DNA of 36,329 nt, from NCBI GenBank assembly GCA_029219285.1, contig JAQXTC010000015.1, forward strand, positions 1 to 36,329. Direction: 5' to 3'. Below are positions 10,234 through 19,800 of the stretch, in pieces. The notes below the pieces were generated by a model, which saw nothing but the letters and a program-made list of their open reading frames with translations, ran no database searches and was not told the DNA's origin. Origin of the DNA: Clostridiaceae bacterium (GTDB lineage Bacteria; Bacillota; Clostridia; Clostridiales; Clostridiaceae). The translations under genes were made by a program, and so were the position numbers. How positions within the stretch are numbered: position 1 is the first letter of the stretch; each line of letters begins with the position of its first letter.

Positions 10234-10268
10234 CTGCAAATGCAGGAAAAAAGGAGTAGGAAATACCT

Positions 10269-10643
10269 ATGATTTATAGAGTTAAGAAGAATAATGAATT
10301 TCGTATGATATATAGAAGAGGAAAATCTATTGCTAACGATCTTTTAGTTCTATACATCTTTAAAAATAGAAGAAATAAAGATAAAGAAGGAAGCCAATAT
10401 AATAAAATAGGAATTTCTGTGAGTAAAAAAGTTGGTAATAGCGTAGTAAGAAGTAGAAGCAAAAGATTAATAACTGAAAGTTACAGATTAAAAAGTAATT
10501 TAAAACAAGGTTATGATTTTGTTTTTGTTGCCAGAACAAAGCTTAAAGATAAAAGTTATCATGAAGTAGATAAATCAATTGATAATTTATTTAAGAAGGC
10601 AGGCTTATATAATAATGAAAAAAATACTAATAGGTCTAATTAA
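10269..10643 (+). CDS. rnpA: Ribonuclease P protein component
   Basis: Small basic protein that assists the RNase P RNA in removing tRNA 5' leaders. It has 124 residues. The conserved RNP core appears as [25 protein letters not shown], whose RNR-like arginine-rich helix binds the RNA; the aromatic substrate-contact region lies in the N-terminal [18 protein letters not shown]. The start ATG follows AAAGGAGTAGG. The gene lies after rpmH, and its 3' end overlaps yidD by 29 bases, indicating translational coupling. Confidence 0.96.
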   Translation: MIYRVKKNNEFRMIYRRGKSIANDLLVLYIFKNRRNKDKEGSQYNKIGISVSKKVGNSVVRSRSKRLITESYRLKSNLKQGYDFVFVARTKLKDKSYHEVDKSIDNLFKKAGLYNNEKNTNRSN

Positions 10644-10824
10644 ATTTTACAGAAAGCAAATATCTCCTATGAGTCCACCAAAATGTAAATACATACCTAC
10701 ATGTTCTCAATATGCAATTGAGGCTATTGAAAAGTATGGCGTAATTAAAGGTGGATTCAAGGCACTTTGGAGAATCTTAAGGTGTAATCCTTTTAGTAGG
10801 GGGGGATACGATCCTGTGAAATGA
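10615..10824 (+). CDS. yidD: Membrane protein insertion efficiency factor YidD
   Basis: The track ORF begins too early (10579, inside rnpA); the ATG at 10615 gives the expected [18 protein letters not shown] start and a 69-residue protein. The family core is complete: amphipathic N-terminal helix, [15 protein letters not shown] with paired cysteines, [14 protein letters not shown] at the end. YidD binds the inner face of the membrane and helps YidC-dependent insertion. Neighbours rnpA and yidC match the universal order. The codons for SRGG contain a run of seven G, unusual in this AT-rich genome. Confidence 0.95.
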   Translation: MKKILIGLIKFYRKQISPMSPPKCKYIPTCSQYAIEAIEKYGVIKGGFKALWRILRCNPFSRGGYDPVK

Positions 10825-10868
10825 GACTAATAATATCTTGTTAGAAATAAGGAGGAAGTTGAGAATTG

Positions 10869-11645
10869 ATGAACATTTTTTCACCAATAGTGGACTTTTT
10901 TAAACTAGTTTTTGAAAATCTTTATGATTTCGTTACAAACCTTGGTGTAACAGGAGGACTTGCATATGTACTTGCAATTACTATTTTAACTGTTATTATT
11001 AGAGGAATTTTATTACCATTTAACATAAAGTCAGCTAGGTCATCACAAAAGATGCAAGAAGTACAACCTGAAATAAATAAAATTAAAGAAAAATATAAAA
11101 ATGATCCTCAAAAAATGAATGCAGAAGTAATGAGAATATATAAAGAAAAGAATATTAGTATGGCCGGTGGATGTTTACCTGCATTATTACCACTACCAAT
11201 ATTAATGGCACTTTATTATTCATTTTATGATATGGATATTAGTGGATCATTCCTATGGATACCTAATTTAGGTCAACCTGATCCATTGTTTATATTACCA
11301 ATATTAGCTGCTTTATCAACTTTTGTACCATCATATTTAATGTCAAAAGCAACACCTAAAAATTCTGAAGGTGCAATGAACATGATGCCTATGAATATCA
11401 TGATGTCATTAATGATGGGATTCATGGCTTTAAATTTCAAATCGATTCTAGTAATCTATTGGGTTTTAGGTGGAGTTATTCAATTAGCTACAACTTATTT
11501 TATTAACTATAGACCAGCAATGCAAAAGAAAAATGAAGTTATGAAAATTGAAGCAGAAAAGGAAGCGGCAAGAGCACCTAAATTTGTTATGCCTGATTAT
11601 AAGGAAACAAATAAATCTAGTAAGAAGAAAAAGAAAAAGAAATAA
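10869..11645 (+). CDS. yidC: Membrane protein insertase YidC/Oxa1
   Basis: Inserts proteins into the cytoplasmic membrane, alone or with SecYEG. It has about 258 residues, the short Gram-positive form without the large periplasmic domain. Membrane segments are visible near 30-50, 98-118, 135-155 and 170-210. The groove arginine is in TVIIRGILLPFN, with a coiled cytoplasmic loop after it (KIKEKYKNDPQKMN). The tail is a lysine run that may contact ribosomes. There is no lipoprotein signal, unlike B. subtilis SpoIIIJ. An in-frame TTG at 10866, directly before the ATG, has better spacing to AAGGAGG and could be the true start. Confidence 0.96.
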   Translation: MNIFSPIVDFFKLVFENLYDFVTNLGVTGGLAYVLAITILTVIIRGILLPFNIKSARSSQKMQEVQPEINKIKEKYKNDPQKMNAEVMRIYKEKNISMAGGCLPALLPLPILMALYYSFYDMDISGSFLWIPNLGQPDPLFILPILAALSTFVPSYLMSKATPKNSEGAMNMMPMNIMMSLMMGFMALNFKSILVIYWVLGGVIQLATTYFINYRPAMQKKNEVMKIEAEKEAARAPKFVMPDYKETNKSSKKKKKKK

Positions 11646-11685
11646 TATAAATTTAGCCTAAATTTTAAGGGTGGGTGAATATGGT

Positions 11686-12315
11686 ATGAAATCAATTGAA
11701 GTGATTGGAAAAACCGTAGATGAAGCACTAAACAAAGCTTTAGCTCAGTTAAATGTAACTAAAGATAATGTAATGATTGACATTATAGATGAAGGTTCTA
11801 AGGGGTTATTTAATTTAATTGGAGTAAGACCTGCAAAAATTAACGTAACTGTTAAGAAAAGTGCTATAGATGATGCGAAAAACTTTTTGAATGATATATT
11901 AAATAATATGAATATCACTGCAGATATTAGTATTATAGAAAAAGATAATACTTTGAATATCGATATAACAGGAAAAAATGTTGGAAGTATTATAGGATAT
12001 AGGGGGGAAACCTTAGATTCTATTCAATATCTAGTTTCTATAATAGTTAATAAGAATCATGAAGAACCTTATAGAAAAGTAATCGTAGATGTTGAAAATT
12101 ATAGAAAAAAAAGAGAAGATACATTAAAAGGCGTTGCTGTAAAAGCTGCAAATAGAGTGCGTAAAAGTGGTAGAGCTTATAAGCTTGAACCAATGAATCC
12201 TTATGAGAGAAGAATTATTCACTCAGCTCTTCAAGAATTTAATGATATCACTACACATAGTGAAGGAGAAGATCCTCACAGAAGAGTAATTATAGAGCTA
12301 AAAAAGAATTTTTAG
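11686..12315 (+). CDS. jag: RNA-binding protein Jag/KhpB
   Basis: Protein of 209 residues with the Jag_N domain (MKSIEVIGKTVDEAL), a KH domain with the GxxG loop in VGSIIGYRGETLDSIQYL and an R3H domain (ERRIIHSALQ to RRVIIELKK). KhpB-type proteins bind many RNAs and influence cell division and envelope synthesis in Firmicutes. The track GTG at 11671 is rejected because GGGTGGGTG sits 8 bases before the ATG at 11686. It ends the rpmH operon and is followed by a strong terminator. The GxxG loop codons contain a run of six G. Confidence 0.93.
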   Translation: MKSIEVIGKTVDEALNKALAQLNVTKDNVMIDIIDEGSKGLFNLIGVRPAKINVTVKKSAIDDAKNFLNDILNNMNITADISIIEKDNTLNIDITGKNVGSIIGYRGETLDSIQYLVSIIVNKNHEEPYRKVIVDVENYRKKREDTLKGVAVKAANRVRKSGRAYKLEPMNPYERRIIHSALQEFNDITTHSEGEDPHRRVIIELKKNF

Positions 12316-12345
12316 AAGAAAGTTGAATGACTTTCTTCTTTTTTT
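12314..12345 (+). terminator. Terminator of the rpmH-jag operon
   Basis: AGAAGAAAGT (12314-12323) pairs perfectly with ACTTTCTTCT (12330-12339) around a 6-base loop, followed by T residues. It starts at the last bases of jag. Confidence 0.93.
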
Positions 12346-12386
12346 ATAATTTATTATTTTTTACATATTTTAAAGTGCCTATTTTT

Positions 12387-12415
12387 TTGACTTATTTATT
12401 ATTGTTTTGTAAAAT
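12387..12415 (+). promoter_or_regulatory. mnmE promoter
   Basis: TTGACT (12387-12392), 17-base spacer, TAAAAT (12410-12415), about 60 bases before the mnmE start: a good sigma-A promoter after the jag terminator. Confidence 0.82.
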
Positions 12416-12475
12416 GTATATTAGTTTGATAGGAGTACAATAATTTAAAGTAAGTACTTCTAAGGAGGATAACAG

Positions 12476-13855
12476 ATGAAGGAATTTGATACTATCTGTG
12501 GTATTGCAACACCAATTGGTGAAGGTGGTATTTCTATAATAAGAGTATCAGGTGCTAATGCTTTAAATATTATAAATAAGGTGTTTAAAGGTGTTAATAA
12601 ATCAAGCATACTTGATATGAAGAGCTACACTATGAGATATGGCAACATTTGTGGTTTAGGAACGGACAACATTATTGATGAAGTTATCATAAGTTATATG
12701 AAGGGGCCAAAGAGTTTTACAGCAGAAGATGTAGTTGAAGTAAATTGTCATGGTGGAGTTGTTTCAACTAATAAAGTATTAGAAGAAATAATAAAAGCAG
12801 GATGTAGAATTGCAGAGCCTGGAGAATTTACAAAGAGGGCATTCTTAAATGGAAGAATAGACTTAAGCCAGGCAGAAGCTGTCATGGATATAATAAGAGC
12901 TAAGACAGACCTTTCAATGAAGTCAGCAGTAATGCAAAGTAGCGGCCATCTTTCCCAGGAAATAAATAAACTTAGAGAGTATATGTTAAATACATTAGCT
13001 ATAATAGAACACTCTGTAGATTTTACTGAAGACGATGAAGAGTTAGATCCAGAGGTTCCTAAAAGTGTATTAAGACAATTACATAAGGCCATTGATAAAA
13101 TGGATGCATTACTTAAGAGTGCAGATGAAGGTAGAATTATAAGAGATGGATTAAAGCTAGCTATAGTCGGTAAACCAAATGTTGGAAAATCATCCCTTTT
13201 AAATACGTTATTAAAGGAAAAGAGAGCTATAGTAACAGATATACCTGGAACAACTAGAGATGTTATAGAAGAGTTTGTTAATCTTGATGGAATTCCAGTA
13301 AAAATAGTGGATACAGCAGGAATAAGAGACACTGAGGATATTGTTGAAAAAATAGGTGTTGAGAAGTCTAGAGAAAAGATTAATGAAGCTGACTTAATTA
13401 TATTAGTACTTGATTCATCTAGAGAGTTAGATGAGGATGATAAAGAAATAATCAATACTATTAAAGATAAAAAATATATGGTGCTACTAAATAAGGTGGA
13501 TTTAGACTCAAAAATTAATGAAGAAGACCTAAAGGATCTTGAAAATATTGTGAAGATATCAGCTAAATCTGGTTTTGGAATAGAAGATTTAAAGTTAAAG
13601 ATAAAAGAAATGTTCTTCAGTGGAGAAGTTGATACCGAAAGTTTAATTATATCTAATGGAAGACATAAACAAGCACTTTATAGGGCATTAGAAAATTGCA
13701 AAACTGCAGAAGAAAAAGTTAATATGAATGAATATTTAGATTTAGTTTCAATTTTTGTTACAGCTGCTTTAAAGGCATTAGGAGAAATAACTGGAGCTGA
13801 ATTAGAAGAAGATTTAGTAAACAAAATATTTAGTGAATTTTGTGTAGGAAAATAG
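12476..13855 (+). CDS. mnmE: tRNA modification GTPase MnmE
   Basis: With MnmG, installs the (carboxymethyl)aminomethyl group on the wobble uridine of certain tRNAs, using GTP, a folate one-carbon unit and FAD. The 459 residues match the family. The N-terminal folate-binding domain carries [18 protein letters not shown]. The G domain is inserted between helical halves, with G1 GKPNVGKS (232-239), G2 [10 protein letters not shown]3 DTAGIRD and G4 NKVD. The C-terminal catalytic CVGK is intact. GGAGG precedes the ATG, and mnmG follows after 12 bases. Confidence 0.98.
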   Translation: MKEFDTICGIATPIGEGGISIIRVSGANALNIINKVFKGVNKSSILDMKSYTMRYGNICGLGTDNIIDEVIISYMKGPKSFTAEDVVEVNCHGGVVSTNKVLEEIIKAGCRIAEPGEFTKRAFLNGRIDLSQAEAVMDIIRAKTDLSMKSAVMQSSGHLSQEINKLREYMLNTLAIIEHSVDFTEDDEELDPEVPKSVLRQLHKAIDKMDALLKSADEGRIIRDGLKLAIVGKPNVGKSSLLNTLLKEKRAIVTDIPGTTRDVIEEFVNLDGIPVKIVDTAGIRDTEDIVEKIGVEKSREKINEADLIILVLDSSRELDEDDKEIINTIKDKKYMVLLNKVDLDSKINEEDLKDLENIVKISAKSGFGIEDLKLKIKEMFFSGEVDTESLIISNGRHKQALYRALENCKTAEEKVNMNEYLDLVSIFVTAALKALGEITGAELEEDLVNKIFSEFCVGK

Positions 13856-13867
13856 GAGTGAAATTAA

Positions 13868-15748
13868 ATGGAATATAATGCAGGCGAATTTGATATAGTT
13901 GTTGTCGGCGCTGGGCATGCAGGATGTGAAGCAGCACTAGCGTGTGCAAGAATGGGATTAAAGACTCTTGTTTGTACGATTAGTTTAGATGCCATTGGAA
14001 TGATGCCTTGTAATCCTAATATAGGGGGAACTGCTAAGGGACATATAGTAAGAGAAATTGATGCATTAGGTGGAGAAATGGGAGTTAATATTGACCAGAC
14101 ATTTATCCAATCGAGAATGCTAAATACATCTAAAGGGCCAGCAGTTCATTCATTACGTGCACAAGCTGATAAATTAAAATATCAACATAGAATGAAAACT
14201 GTTTTAGAGAAACAGGAAAATCTTCAAGTAAGACAAATAGAAGTAACTAGATTGATAGTTGAAGATAATAAGGTTTGTGGTGTTGTAACTAGAAATGGCG
14301 CTACATTTAAGTGTAAAGCTGTTGTTTTAGCAACTGGTACATATTTAAAAGGAAAAATAATAATAGGTGAAGTAAGTTATAGTGGTGGTCCAAATGGATT
14401 ATTCCCAGCTAATGATTTATCACAATCTTTATTAGATTTAGGTATTTCATTAAGAAGATTTAAGACTGGTACACCAGCAAGAGTTAATAAGAGATCAATT
14501 GATTTTTCTAAAATGATTGAACAAAAAGGTGACGATAGAATAGTTCCTTTCTCTTTCATGAATGATAATGTAGATAGAGAGCAAATTTCTTGTTACTTAA
14601 CTTATACTAATGAAAAAACACGTAAGATAATTGAAGACAATATTGACAGATCTCCAATTTATAATGGTTCAATTAAAGGTGTTGGACCAAGATATTGTCC
14701 GTCAATAGAAGATAAAATAATGAGATTTCCAGATAAGAACCAACATCAAATTTTTATTGAGCCAGAAGGTGAAGATACTTTGGAAATGTATGTTGGTGGA
14801 ATGAGTTCATCATTACCGGAAGAAGTTCAAGTTCAAATGTTAAGAACATTACCAGGACTTGAAAATGTTGAAATGATGAGGACTGCATACGCTATAGAGT
14901 ATGATTCAATAGATCCAACTCAACTTAAGCCAACTCTTGAATTTAAAAATATTGAAGGTTTATACGGGGCTGGACAGTTAAATGGAAGTTCTGGATATGA
15001 AGAGGCTGGTGGACAAGGAATAGTAGCTGGTATCAATGCTGCTTTAAAGGTTAAAGGTGAAGAACCTTTAATACTTACTCGTTCAGATGCTTATATTGGA
15101 GTATTAATTGATGATTTAGTTACAAAGGGTACTAATGAACCATATAGGATGATGACTTCTAGAGCTGAATATAGACTATTATTAAGACAAGATAATGCAG
15201 ATTTCAGATTAACTGAAATTGGTCATAAAGTAGGATTAGTTACAGAAGAAAGATATAATAAATTCTTGGCTAGAAAAAAAGCTATAGAAGATGAAGTTCA
15301 AAGATTAAAAGATCTTCAAGTAACTAACAAAAAGGAAGTAAATGAATTTTTAGTTTCTTTAGGTTCAGCTGAATTAAAGAAACCAACTAGGTTCTACGAA
15401 TTAATTAAGAGAACAGAATTAAATTATTTTTCATTAGAACCATTAGATCCTGAAAGAGGGGAACTTAGTCGTGATATTGGTGAACAAGTTGATATTATTG
15501 CTAAGTATGAAGGCTATATTAATAGCCAATTAGAACAAGTTGGACAATTCAAGAAATTTGAAAAGAAGCTTATCCCAACAGATTTAGATTATTCTGATGT
15601 TAAAGGATTAAGAACTGAAGCTATTCAAAAATTATCTAATATTAGACCTATTAGTATTGGGCAGGCTTCTAGAATTTCAGGGGTATCTCCGGCAGATATT
15701 TCGGTGTTACTAATTTATTTAGAACATCAATATGGAAAAAATAAATAA
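13868..15748 (+). CDS. mnmG: tRNA uridine-5-carboxymethylaminomethyl modification enzyme MnmG (GidA)
   Basis: FAD and NADH-dependent partner of MnmE in wobble-uridine modification. The 626 residues are the normal length. The FAD-binding [10 protein letters not shown] lies at 14-23, followed by the family blocks [29 protein letters not shown] and GYEEAGGQG. The C-terminal helical domain that meets MnmE is complete. It is spaced 12 bases from mnmE and 15 from rsmG, a clear operon. Confidence 0.98.
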   Translation: MEYNAGEFDIVVVGAGHAGCEAALACARMGLKTLVCTISLDAIGMMPCNPNIGGTAKGHIVREIDALGGEMGVNIDQTFIQSRMLNTSKGPAVHSLRAQADKLKYQHRMKTVLEKQENLQVRQIEVTRLIVEDNKVCGVVTRNGATFKCKAVVLATGTYLKGKIIIGEVSYSGGPNGLFPANDLSQSLLDLGISLRRFKTGTPARVNKRSIDFSKMIEQKGDDRIVPFSFMNDNVDREQISCYLTYTNEKTRKIIEDNIDRSPIYNGSIKGVGPRYCPSIEDKIMRFPDKNQHQIFIEPEGEDTLEMYVGGMSSSLPEEVQVQMLRTLPGLENVEMMRTAYAIEYDSIDPTQLKPTLEFKNIEGLYGAGQLNGSSGYEEAGGQGIVAGINAALKVKGEEPLILTRSDAYIGVLIDDLVTKGTNEPYRMMTSRAEYRLLLRQDNADFRLTEIGHKVGLVTEERYNKFLARKKAIEDEVQRLKDLQVTNKKEVNEFLVSLGSAELKKPTRFYELIKRTELNYFSLEPLDPERGELSRDIGEQVDIIAKYEGYINSQLEQVGQFKKFEKKLIPTDLDYSDVKGLRTEAIQKLSNIRPISIGQASRISGVSPADISVLLIYLEHQYGKNK

Positions 15749-15763
15749 CTCAGGAGGTAATGT

Positions 15764-16483
15764 ATGAGCTTTTTCGATATAATGAAACAAGCTGCGAATG
15801 ATGTTGATATGGAACTATCAGAAAAGCAGTATGATCAGTTTATAAAGTACATGAAATTAGTTCAGGAGTGGAATCAAAAGATTAACCTTACAGCTATAAC
15901 TGAGGATGAAGAATTTATAAAGAAACATTTTATAGACTGTATCAAAGCTTTTAAAAGCAACGAACTTAAGAGCGCTTCTAGTTTAATTGATGTTGGCACA
16001 GGAGCTGGCTTTCCTGGTATACCAATAGCTATAATGAGACCAGATTTAAGTGTGACTTTATTAGATTCATTAAATAAGAGAATTAATTTTTTAAATATAG
16101 TTGTTAATGCTTTAGGATTAACAAATGTAAAAACAATTCATTCTAGAGCAGAAGATGGTGCCAGAATAAAGGAATTAAGAGAAAACTTTGACATTGCCAC
16201 TTCAAGAGCTGTTGCTAATATGACAGTTTTGGCAGAATTCTGTATACCTTATATAAAGGTAGGTGGACATTTTGTAGCTTTAAAAGGACCTGCAATTGAA
16301 GAGGAACTTGCGAATTCTAAAAATGCATTAGGAGTACTAGGTGGAAAGCTAAAGGATGTTATAGAAGTAGAAATTGAAGGTACAGATTTGAAACATAATA
16401 TTGTAATAGTTGATAAGGTAAAAGAATGTCCTTCATCATACCCTAGAAAAGCAGGAATTGTTACAAAGAAACCTTTAAAATAG
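15764..16483 (+). CDS. rsmG: 16S rRNA (guanine527-N7)-methyltransferase RsmG
   Basis: SAM-dependent enzyme that methylates G527 (E. coli numbering) in the 530 loop of 16S rRNA; its loss gives low-level streptomycin resistance in several bacteria. The 239 residues contain the helix [10 protein letters not shown], the SAM-binding [16 protein letters not shown] at 75-90, SRAVANM and the basic end [13 protein letters not shown]. The start has AGGAGG seven bases upstream. It closes the mnmE-mnmG-rsmG unit. The next gene, noc, is 130 bases away. Confidence 0.98.
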   Translation: MSFFDIMKQAANDVDMELSEKQYDQFIKYMKLVQEWNQKINLTAITEDEEFIKKHFIDCIKAFKSNELKSASSLIDVGTGAGFPGIPIAIMRPDLSVTLLDSLNKRINFLNIVVNALGLTNVKTIHSRAEDGARIKELRENFDIATSRAVANMTVLAEFCIPYIKVGGHFVALKGPAIEEELANSKNALGVLGGKLKDVIEVEIEGTDLKHNIVIVDKVKECPSSYPRKAGIVTKKPLK

Positions 16484-16549
16484 AAGAATAAGAGATTTTA
16501 TTTTAAACAAAAAAAAATATTTAAAAAATAAATGTAAAAAGAAGGAAAA

Positions 16550-16577
16550 TATTAATATATATAGAACTATATTAATA
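16550..16577. repeat. AT-only inverted repeat upstream of noc
   Basis: TATTAATATA (16550-16559) and its exact complement TATATTAATA (16568-16577) are separated by TATAGAAC. The repeat lies 36 bases before the noc ATG. It could be an operator or a weak RNA hairpin. AT bias makes chance occurrence fairly likely. Confidence 0.35.
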
Positions 16578-16613
16578 GATACAGAAGTAAAAATATAAGG
16601 ATGGTTGGGTAAT

Positions 16614-17396
16614 ATGAGTAATGAAATAATAAAGGTAAAAATTGATGATATAATTCCCAATACGTATCAACCTCGTAAATACTTTAAAGAAGAGGCTTTA
16701 GAGGAATTATCGCAATCAATTAAAGAGCATGGAATAATACAACCTTTAACTGTCAGAAGACGTGGAAGTATCTTTGAACTAGTTGCAGGAGAAAGAAGAT
16801 GGAGAGCGGCAAGACTTGCTGAATTAGTCGAAGTACCATGTGCTGTTGTTGATATTAGCGATACAGAATCTGCTCAAATTGCGTTATTAGAAAATTTACA
16901 AAGAGAAGATTTGAATTTTATTGAAGAGGCAGAAGCTTATTATAACTTAATTAAAGATCATCATTTTACGCAAGAAGAAATTGCAGTCAAAATGGGAAAG
17001 AAACAGTCTACTATTGCTAATAAACTTAGACTTTTGAAATTGTCACCAAATGTTAGAGAAATATGTTTGGAGAATAATTTAACTGAAAGACATGCAAGAG
17101 CTCTATTGAGTTTATCTGATGAAAAGTTACAATTAAAAGTTGTAGAGAAAGTAGTTAGTAAAGGACTTAATGTAAAGAAGACAGAAGAATTAATAAATAA
17201 GGAATTATTAAAGCTTGCAGGCAAAGAATTAAATGGTAAGAATAAGAAAAATATCAAGTCTGTTTTTCCAGCTAAGTTATATGTGAATACAATAAAGCAA
17301 GTATTTGATAAATTTAATATTCCAGCGGCTTATAAGTTTGATGAAAAAGAAGAATATATTCAAATTACAGTAAATATTCCTAAGAATAAAAAATAA
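16614..17396 (+). CDS. noc: Nucleoid occlusion protein Noc (ParB family)
   Basis: ParB-like DNA-binding CTPase that in B. subtilis blocks division over the nucleoid and binds its own sites rather than parS. With the ATG at 16614 it has 260 residues; the TTG at 16605 is crowded against the AAGGATGG. The CTP-binding block VAGERRWRAARLAEL, the ENLQREDLNFIEEAEAY motif and a helix-turn-helix (TQEEIAVKMGKKQSTIANKL) are visible. It is called Noc rather than ParB because it is the first of two paralogues and lies between rsmG and parA, as in Bacillus. A second chromosomal ParB-like role cannot be excluded. Confidence 0.85.
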   Translation: MSNEIIKVKIDDIIPNTYQPRKYFKEEALEELSQSIKEHGIIQPLTVRRRGSIFELVAGERRWRAARLAELVEVPCAVVDISDTESAQIALLENLQREDLNFIEEAEAYYNLIKDHHFTQEEIAVKMGKKQSTIANKLRLLKLSPNVREICLENNLTERHARALLSLSDEKLQLKVVEKVVSKGLNVKKTEELINKELLKLAGKELNGKNKKNIKSVFPAKLYVNTIKQVFDKFNIPAAYKFDEKEEYIQITVNIPKNKK

Positions 17397-17411
17397 ATAT
17401 GGTAAGATACT

Positions 17412-17473
17412 AAAAAGTAGCAATGATAACTTTTAATTTTTTCTTAAATGTGAGTCAATGCTACTTTTTTTTT
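17412..17473 (+). terminator. noc terminator
   Basis: AAAAAGTAGCA (17412-17422) pairs with TGCTACTTTTT (17459-17469). The stem can extend by three pairs (TGA/TCA) past an A-A mismatch, with a long AT-rich loop and a run of T residues. It separates noc from parA-parB. Confidence 0.8.
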
Positions 17474-17500
17474 AGAAATTTTCTTTTATTATGGTATAAA
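17472..17500 (+). promoter_or_regulatory. Probable parA promoter
   Basis: Extended -10 TGGTATAAA (17492-17500) with TTAGAA 17 bases upstream, directly after the noc terminator. The -35 is weak; an alternative TATAAT lies at about 17507. Confidence 0.45.
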
Positions 17501-17559
17501 AATATATATAATATTAATAAGGGAAAGGGGGTGTAGGCTCTAATAGATTGGAGCTTTAT

Positions 17560-18336
17560 ATGAAGGTAATTTGTATATTTAATCAAAAAGGTGGAGTTGG
17601 AAAAACAACCACTAACATAAATTTATGTTCTTATCTAGCAATGGAAGGGTATAAAGTTTTGACTTTAGATATTGACCCCCAAGGTAATACAACAAGCGGA
17701 TTAGGGTTAGACAAAAGAAATTTAGAGTTATCAATGTATGATGTATTAACAGGTGATACTTCACTTAATGATGTTATTATAAAAAGTGATTTGATTCAAA
17801 ATCTTTCAATTGCACCTTCTACAATGGAATTAGCAGGAGCAGAAGTTGAAATTATAGGAAAAGAAAATAGAGAACATATTTTACAAAATAAAATTGAAGC
17901 TCTTGATGAAGAGTATGATTTTATATTTATAGATTGTCCTCCATCACTAGGTTTTTTAACTATAAATGCATTAACAGCTAGTAATTCTGTTCTTATTCCT
18001 ATTCAGTGTGAATTTTATGCACTAGAAGGTGTTGGACAATTAATGAATACAGTACAATTGGTTAAAAAGTCTCTTAACAAAGAACTAGAATTTGAAGGTG
18101 TTGTTATGACTATGTATGATTATCGCACTAATTTAAGTAATGAAGTTTATAAAGAAGTTAAGAAGTATTTCAAGGAATTAATGTTTAATACAACAATACC
18201 AAGAAATATTAGGTTAGCAGAATCACCTAGCTTTGGACTTCCAATTATGTTATATGATGAAAAGTGTAAAGGTGCAGATGCGTATATGAATTTTACAAAG
18301 GAGTTTTTAGAAAGGCAAAAATTAAAGGTGAAATAG
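17560..18336 (+). CDS. parA: Chromosome partitioning ATPase ParA (Soj)
   Basis: Deviant-Walker ATPase that cooperates with ParB-parS in origin segregation and, in B. subtilis, tunes DnaA activity. The start ATG at 17560 has GGAG six bases upstream and gives 258 residues; the track's TTG adds four unlikely residues. The Walker A KGGVGKTT begins at residue 10 directly after MKVICIFNQ, with no helix-turn-helix ahead of it, so it is the short chromosomal (Soj) type. Walker A' DIDPQGNTTSG and Walker B FIDCPPSLG are intact. parB follows after a single base. Confidence 0.97.
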   Translation: MKVICIFNQKGGVGKTTTNINLCSYLAMEGYKVLTLDIDPQGNTTSGLGLDKRNLELSMYDVLTGDTSLNDVIIKSDLIQNLSIAPSTMELAGAEVEIIGKENREHILQNKIEALDEEYDFIFIDCPPSLGFLTINALTASNSVLIPIQCEFYALEGVGQLMNTVQLVKKSLNKELEFEGVVMTMYDYRTNLSNEVYKEVKKYFKELMFNTTIPRNIRLAESPSFGLPIMLYDEKCKGADAYMNFTKEFLERQKLKVK

Positions 18337-18337
18337 G

Positions 18338-19195
18338 ATGAGTAAGAAATTTGCTTTGGGAAAAGGATTAGGAGCTCTTATTCCAGAAGATACTTTAAAA
18401 GAAGAAAAGAATAATAACTTGATGGTTTCTATTAATGAAATAAAAAATAATAGTGAACAGCCTAGAAAAACTTTTGATAATGAGAAAATAGCTGAGCTTG
18501 CAGAATCGATTAAGCATAACGGAATTATTCAACCATTAATTTTAAGAAAAGTTGAAGATGGTTATGTTATTGTCGCAGGAGAAAGAAGATGGAGAGCTGC
18601 GAAGTTAGTTGGACTTAAAGAAGTACCTGCTATTGTGATGGAATTAACTGATAAGCAAGTGCTTGAAATATCATTAATTGAAAATATTCAAAGACAAGAT
18701 TTAAATCCTATTGAAGAAGCTCTAGCATATATGAAGCTATTATCTGAATTCAACTTAACTCAAGAAGAATTGAGTAAAAGATTGGGCAAATCTAGAACTA
18801 GTATAACTAATTCTATGAGACTTATTAATTTGGATGAGCGTGTTCAACAGTATTTAGTTGACGGTGTTCTTAGTGAAGGTCATGGAAGAGCGTTACTTAG
18901 AATTCAATTAAAAGATGTTCAATATGAGGTGGCCCAAAGAGTTATTGATGAAAAACTTTCTGTTCGTGAATTAGAAAAAATAGTAAAGAATATGATGGCG
19001 GCACAAGATGGTGGCAAAATTAAATTTGATGAAAAAAAGGAATTAAATCCATATTATAAAGATATAAAAGATAGATTACAAAATTACTTCGGTACAAAAG
19101 TTAACTTAAGTGCTAAGAAGAACAAAGGAAAAATAGAAATTGAATATTATTCAGAAGAAGATCTTCAAAGAATTTTAGATATAATCAATTTATAG
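18338..19195 (+). CDS. parB: Chromosome partitioning protein ParB (Spo0J)
   Basis: CTP-dependent DNA clamp that loads at parS, spreads and recruits SMC. The 285 residues begin with the ParA-stimulating MSKKFALGKGLGALIPE, the typical basic N-terminal peptide. They continue with EQPRKTF, the CTP motif GERRWRAAKL, ENIQRQDLNPIEEALAY and the DNA-binding helix-turn-helix LTQEELSKRLGKSRTSITN. The end is a dimerisation domain. It is one base after parA, and a perfect parS lies three bases after its stop. Confidence 0.97.
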   Translation: MSKKFALGKGLGALIPEDTLKEEKNNNLMVSINEIKNNSEQPRKTFDNEKIAELAESIKHNGIIQPLILRKVEDGYVIVAGERRWRAAKLVGLKEVPAIVMELTDKQVLEISLIENIQRQDLNPIEEALAYMKLLSEFNLTQEELSKRLGKSRTSITNSMRLINLDERVQQYLVDGVLSEGHGRALLRIQLKDVQYEVAQRVIDEKLSVRELEKIVKNMMAAQDGGKIKFDEKKELNPYYKDIKDRLQNYFGTKVNLSAKKNKGKIEIEYYSEEDLQRILDIINL

Positions 19196-19197
19196 AA

Positions 19198-19213
19198 TGT
19201 TTCACGTGAAACA
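19198..19213. promoter_or_regulatory. parS: parS centromere site (parB-DUF4446 intergenic)
   Basis: TGTTTCACGTGAAACA is a perfect 16-bp palindrome identical to the universal bacterial parS. It is the ParB loading point and lies directly after the parB stop. Confidence 0.98.
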
Positions 19214-19239
19214 TTTTGTTTGTGAAAGGATGAATCTAC

Positions 19240-19758
19240 TTGGAAAGTTTTATAAATATATTAAATGATTTTACACCATATATTTTATGTGGTATGGCAG
19301 TAATAATATTTTTATTACTTATTTTAGTTATATCATTATTTAAGGCTGTAAATAGAGTTGAAGCTAGATACAGAAAAATGATGAGAGGAGTTTCTAATAA
19401 AAATTTAGAAGAAATGATAATTGAGCAATTAGATAATATTGAAAAAGCTAATGTTAATTCTGAAGAAGCTCTTAAGAAATGTGATGATATAAGAGAAAAG
19501 GTAAAAGAATGTGTTCAAAAAGTTGCTATTATGAGATATAAAGCTTTTGAAGACATTGGTAGTGATTTGAGTTTTTCTATAGCAATATTAGATGAACATA
19601 ATGATGGTGTTATGATTACAGGTATATATGGAAGACAAGAAAGTACTACATATGCGAAACCAATTGATAAAGGTATTTCAAGATACGATTTATCAGAAGA
19701 GGAAATTCATGTGTTAAATCAAGCAGTTAATAAAGGTACAGTTGTAGAGACTGAATAA
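19240..19758 (+). CDS. DUF4446 family membrane-anchored protein
   Basis: Protein of 172 residues starting at TTG 19240 (MESFINILNDFTPY) with AAAGGA nine bases upstream. One membrane helix (about 15-38, ILCGMAVIIFLLLILVISLF) is followed by a coiled region with KMMRGVSNKNLEE. A soluble part then contains VAIMRYKAFEDIGSDLSFSI and GIYGRQESTTYAKPI, blocks I associate with the DUF4446 family found next to parB in clostridia. The function is unknown. The single anchor near the N-terminus puts the bulk in the cytoplasm. It ends at a bidirectional terminator. Confidence 0.85.
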   Translation: MESFINILNDFTPYILCGMAVIIFLLLILVISLFKAVNRVEARYRKMMRGVSNKNLEEMIIEQLDNIEKANVNSEEALKKCDDIREKVKECVQKVAIMRYKAFEDIGSDLSFSIAILDEHNDGVMITGIYGRQESTTYAKPIDKGISRYDLSEEEIHVLNQAVNKGTVVETE

Positions 19759-19760
19759 TA

Positions 19761-19800
19761 AAAAACTGATGACTATCTAATTAGTCATCAGTTTTTTATT
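19761..19800. terminator. Bidirectional terminator between DUF4446 and yyaC
   Basis: AAAAACTGATGACTA (19761-19775) and TAGTCATCAGTTTTT (19782-19796) pair perfectly over 15 bases with a 6-base loop and T-tracts on both strands. The yyaC stop codon lies inside the stem. Confidence 0.93.

Noticed and set aside
12748-13455. 235-residue ORF antisense to mnmE
   Set aside because: It lies wholly within a well-conserved gene in the opposite frame, is Ser/Ile-rich as expected for a shadow, and lacks a ribosome-binding site.
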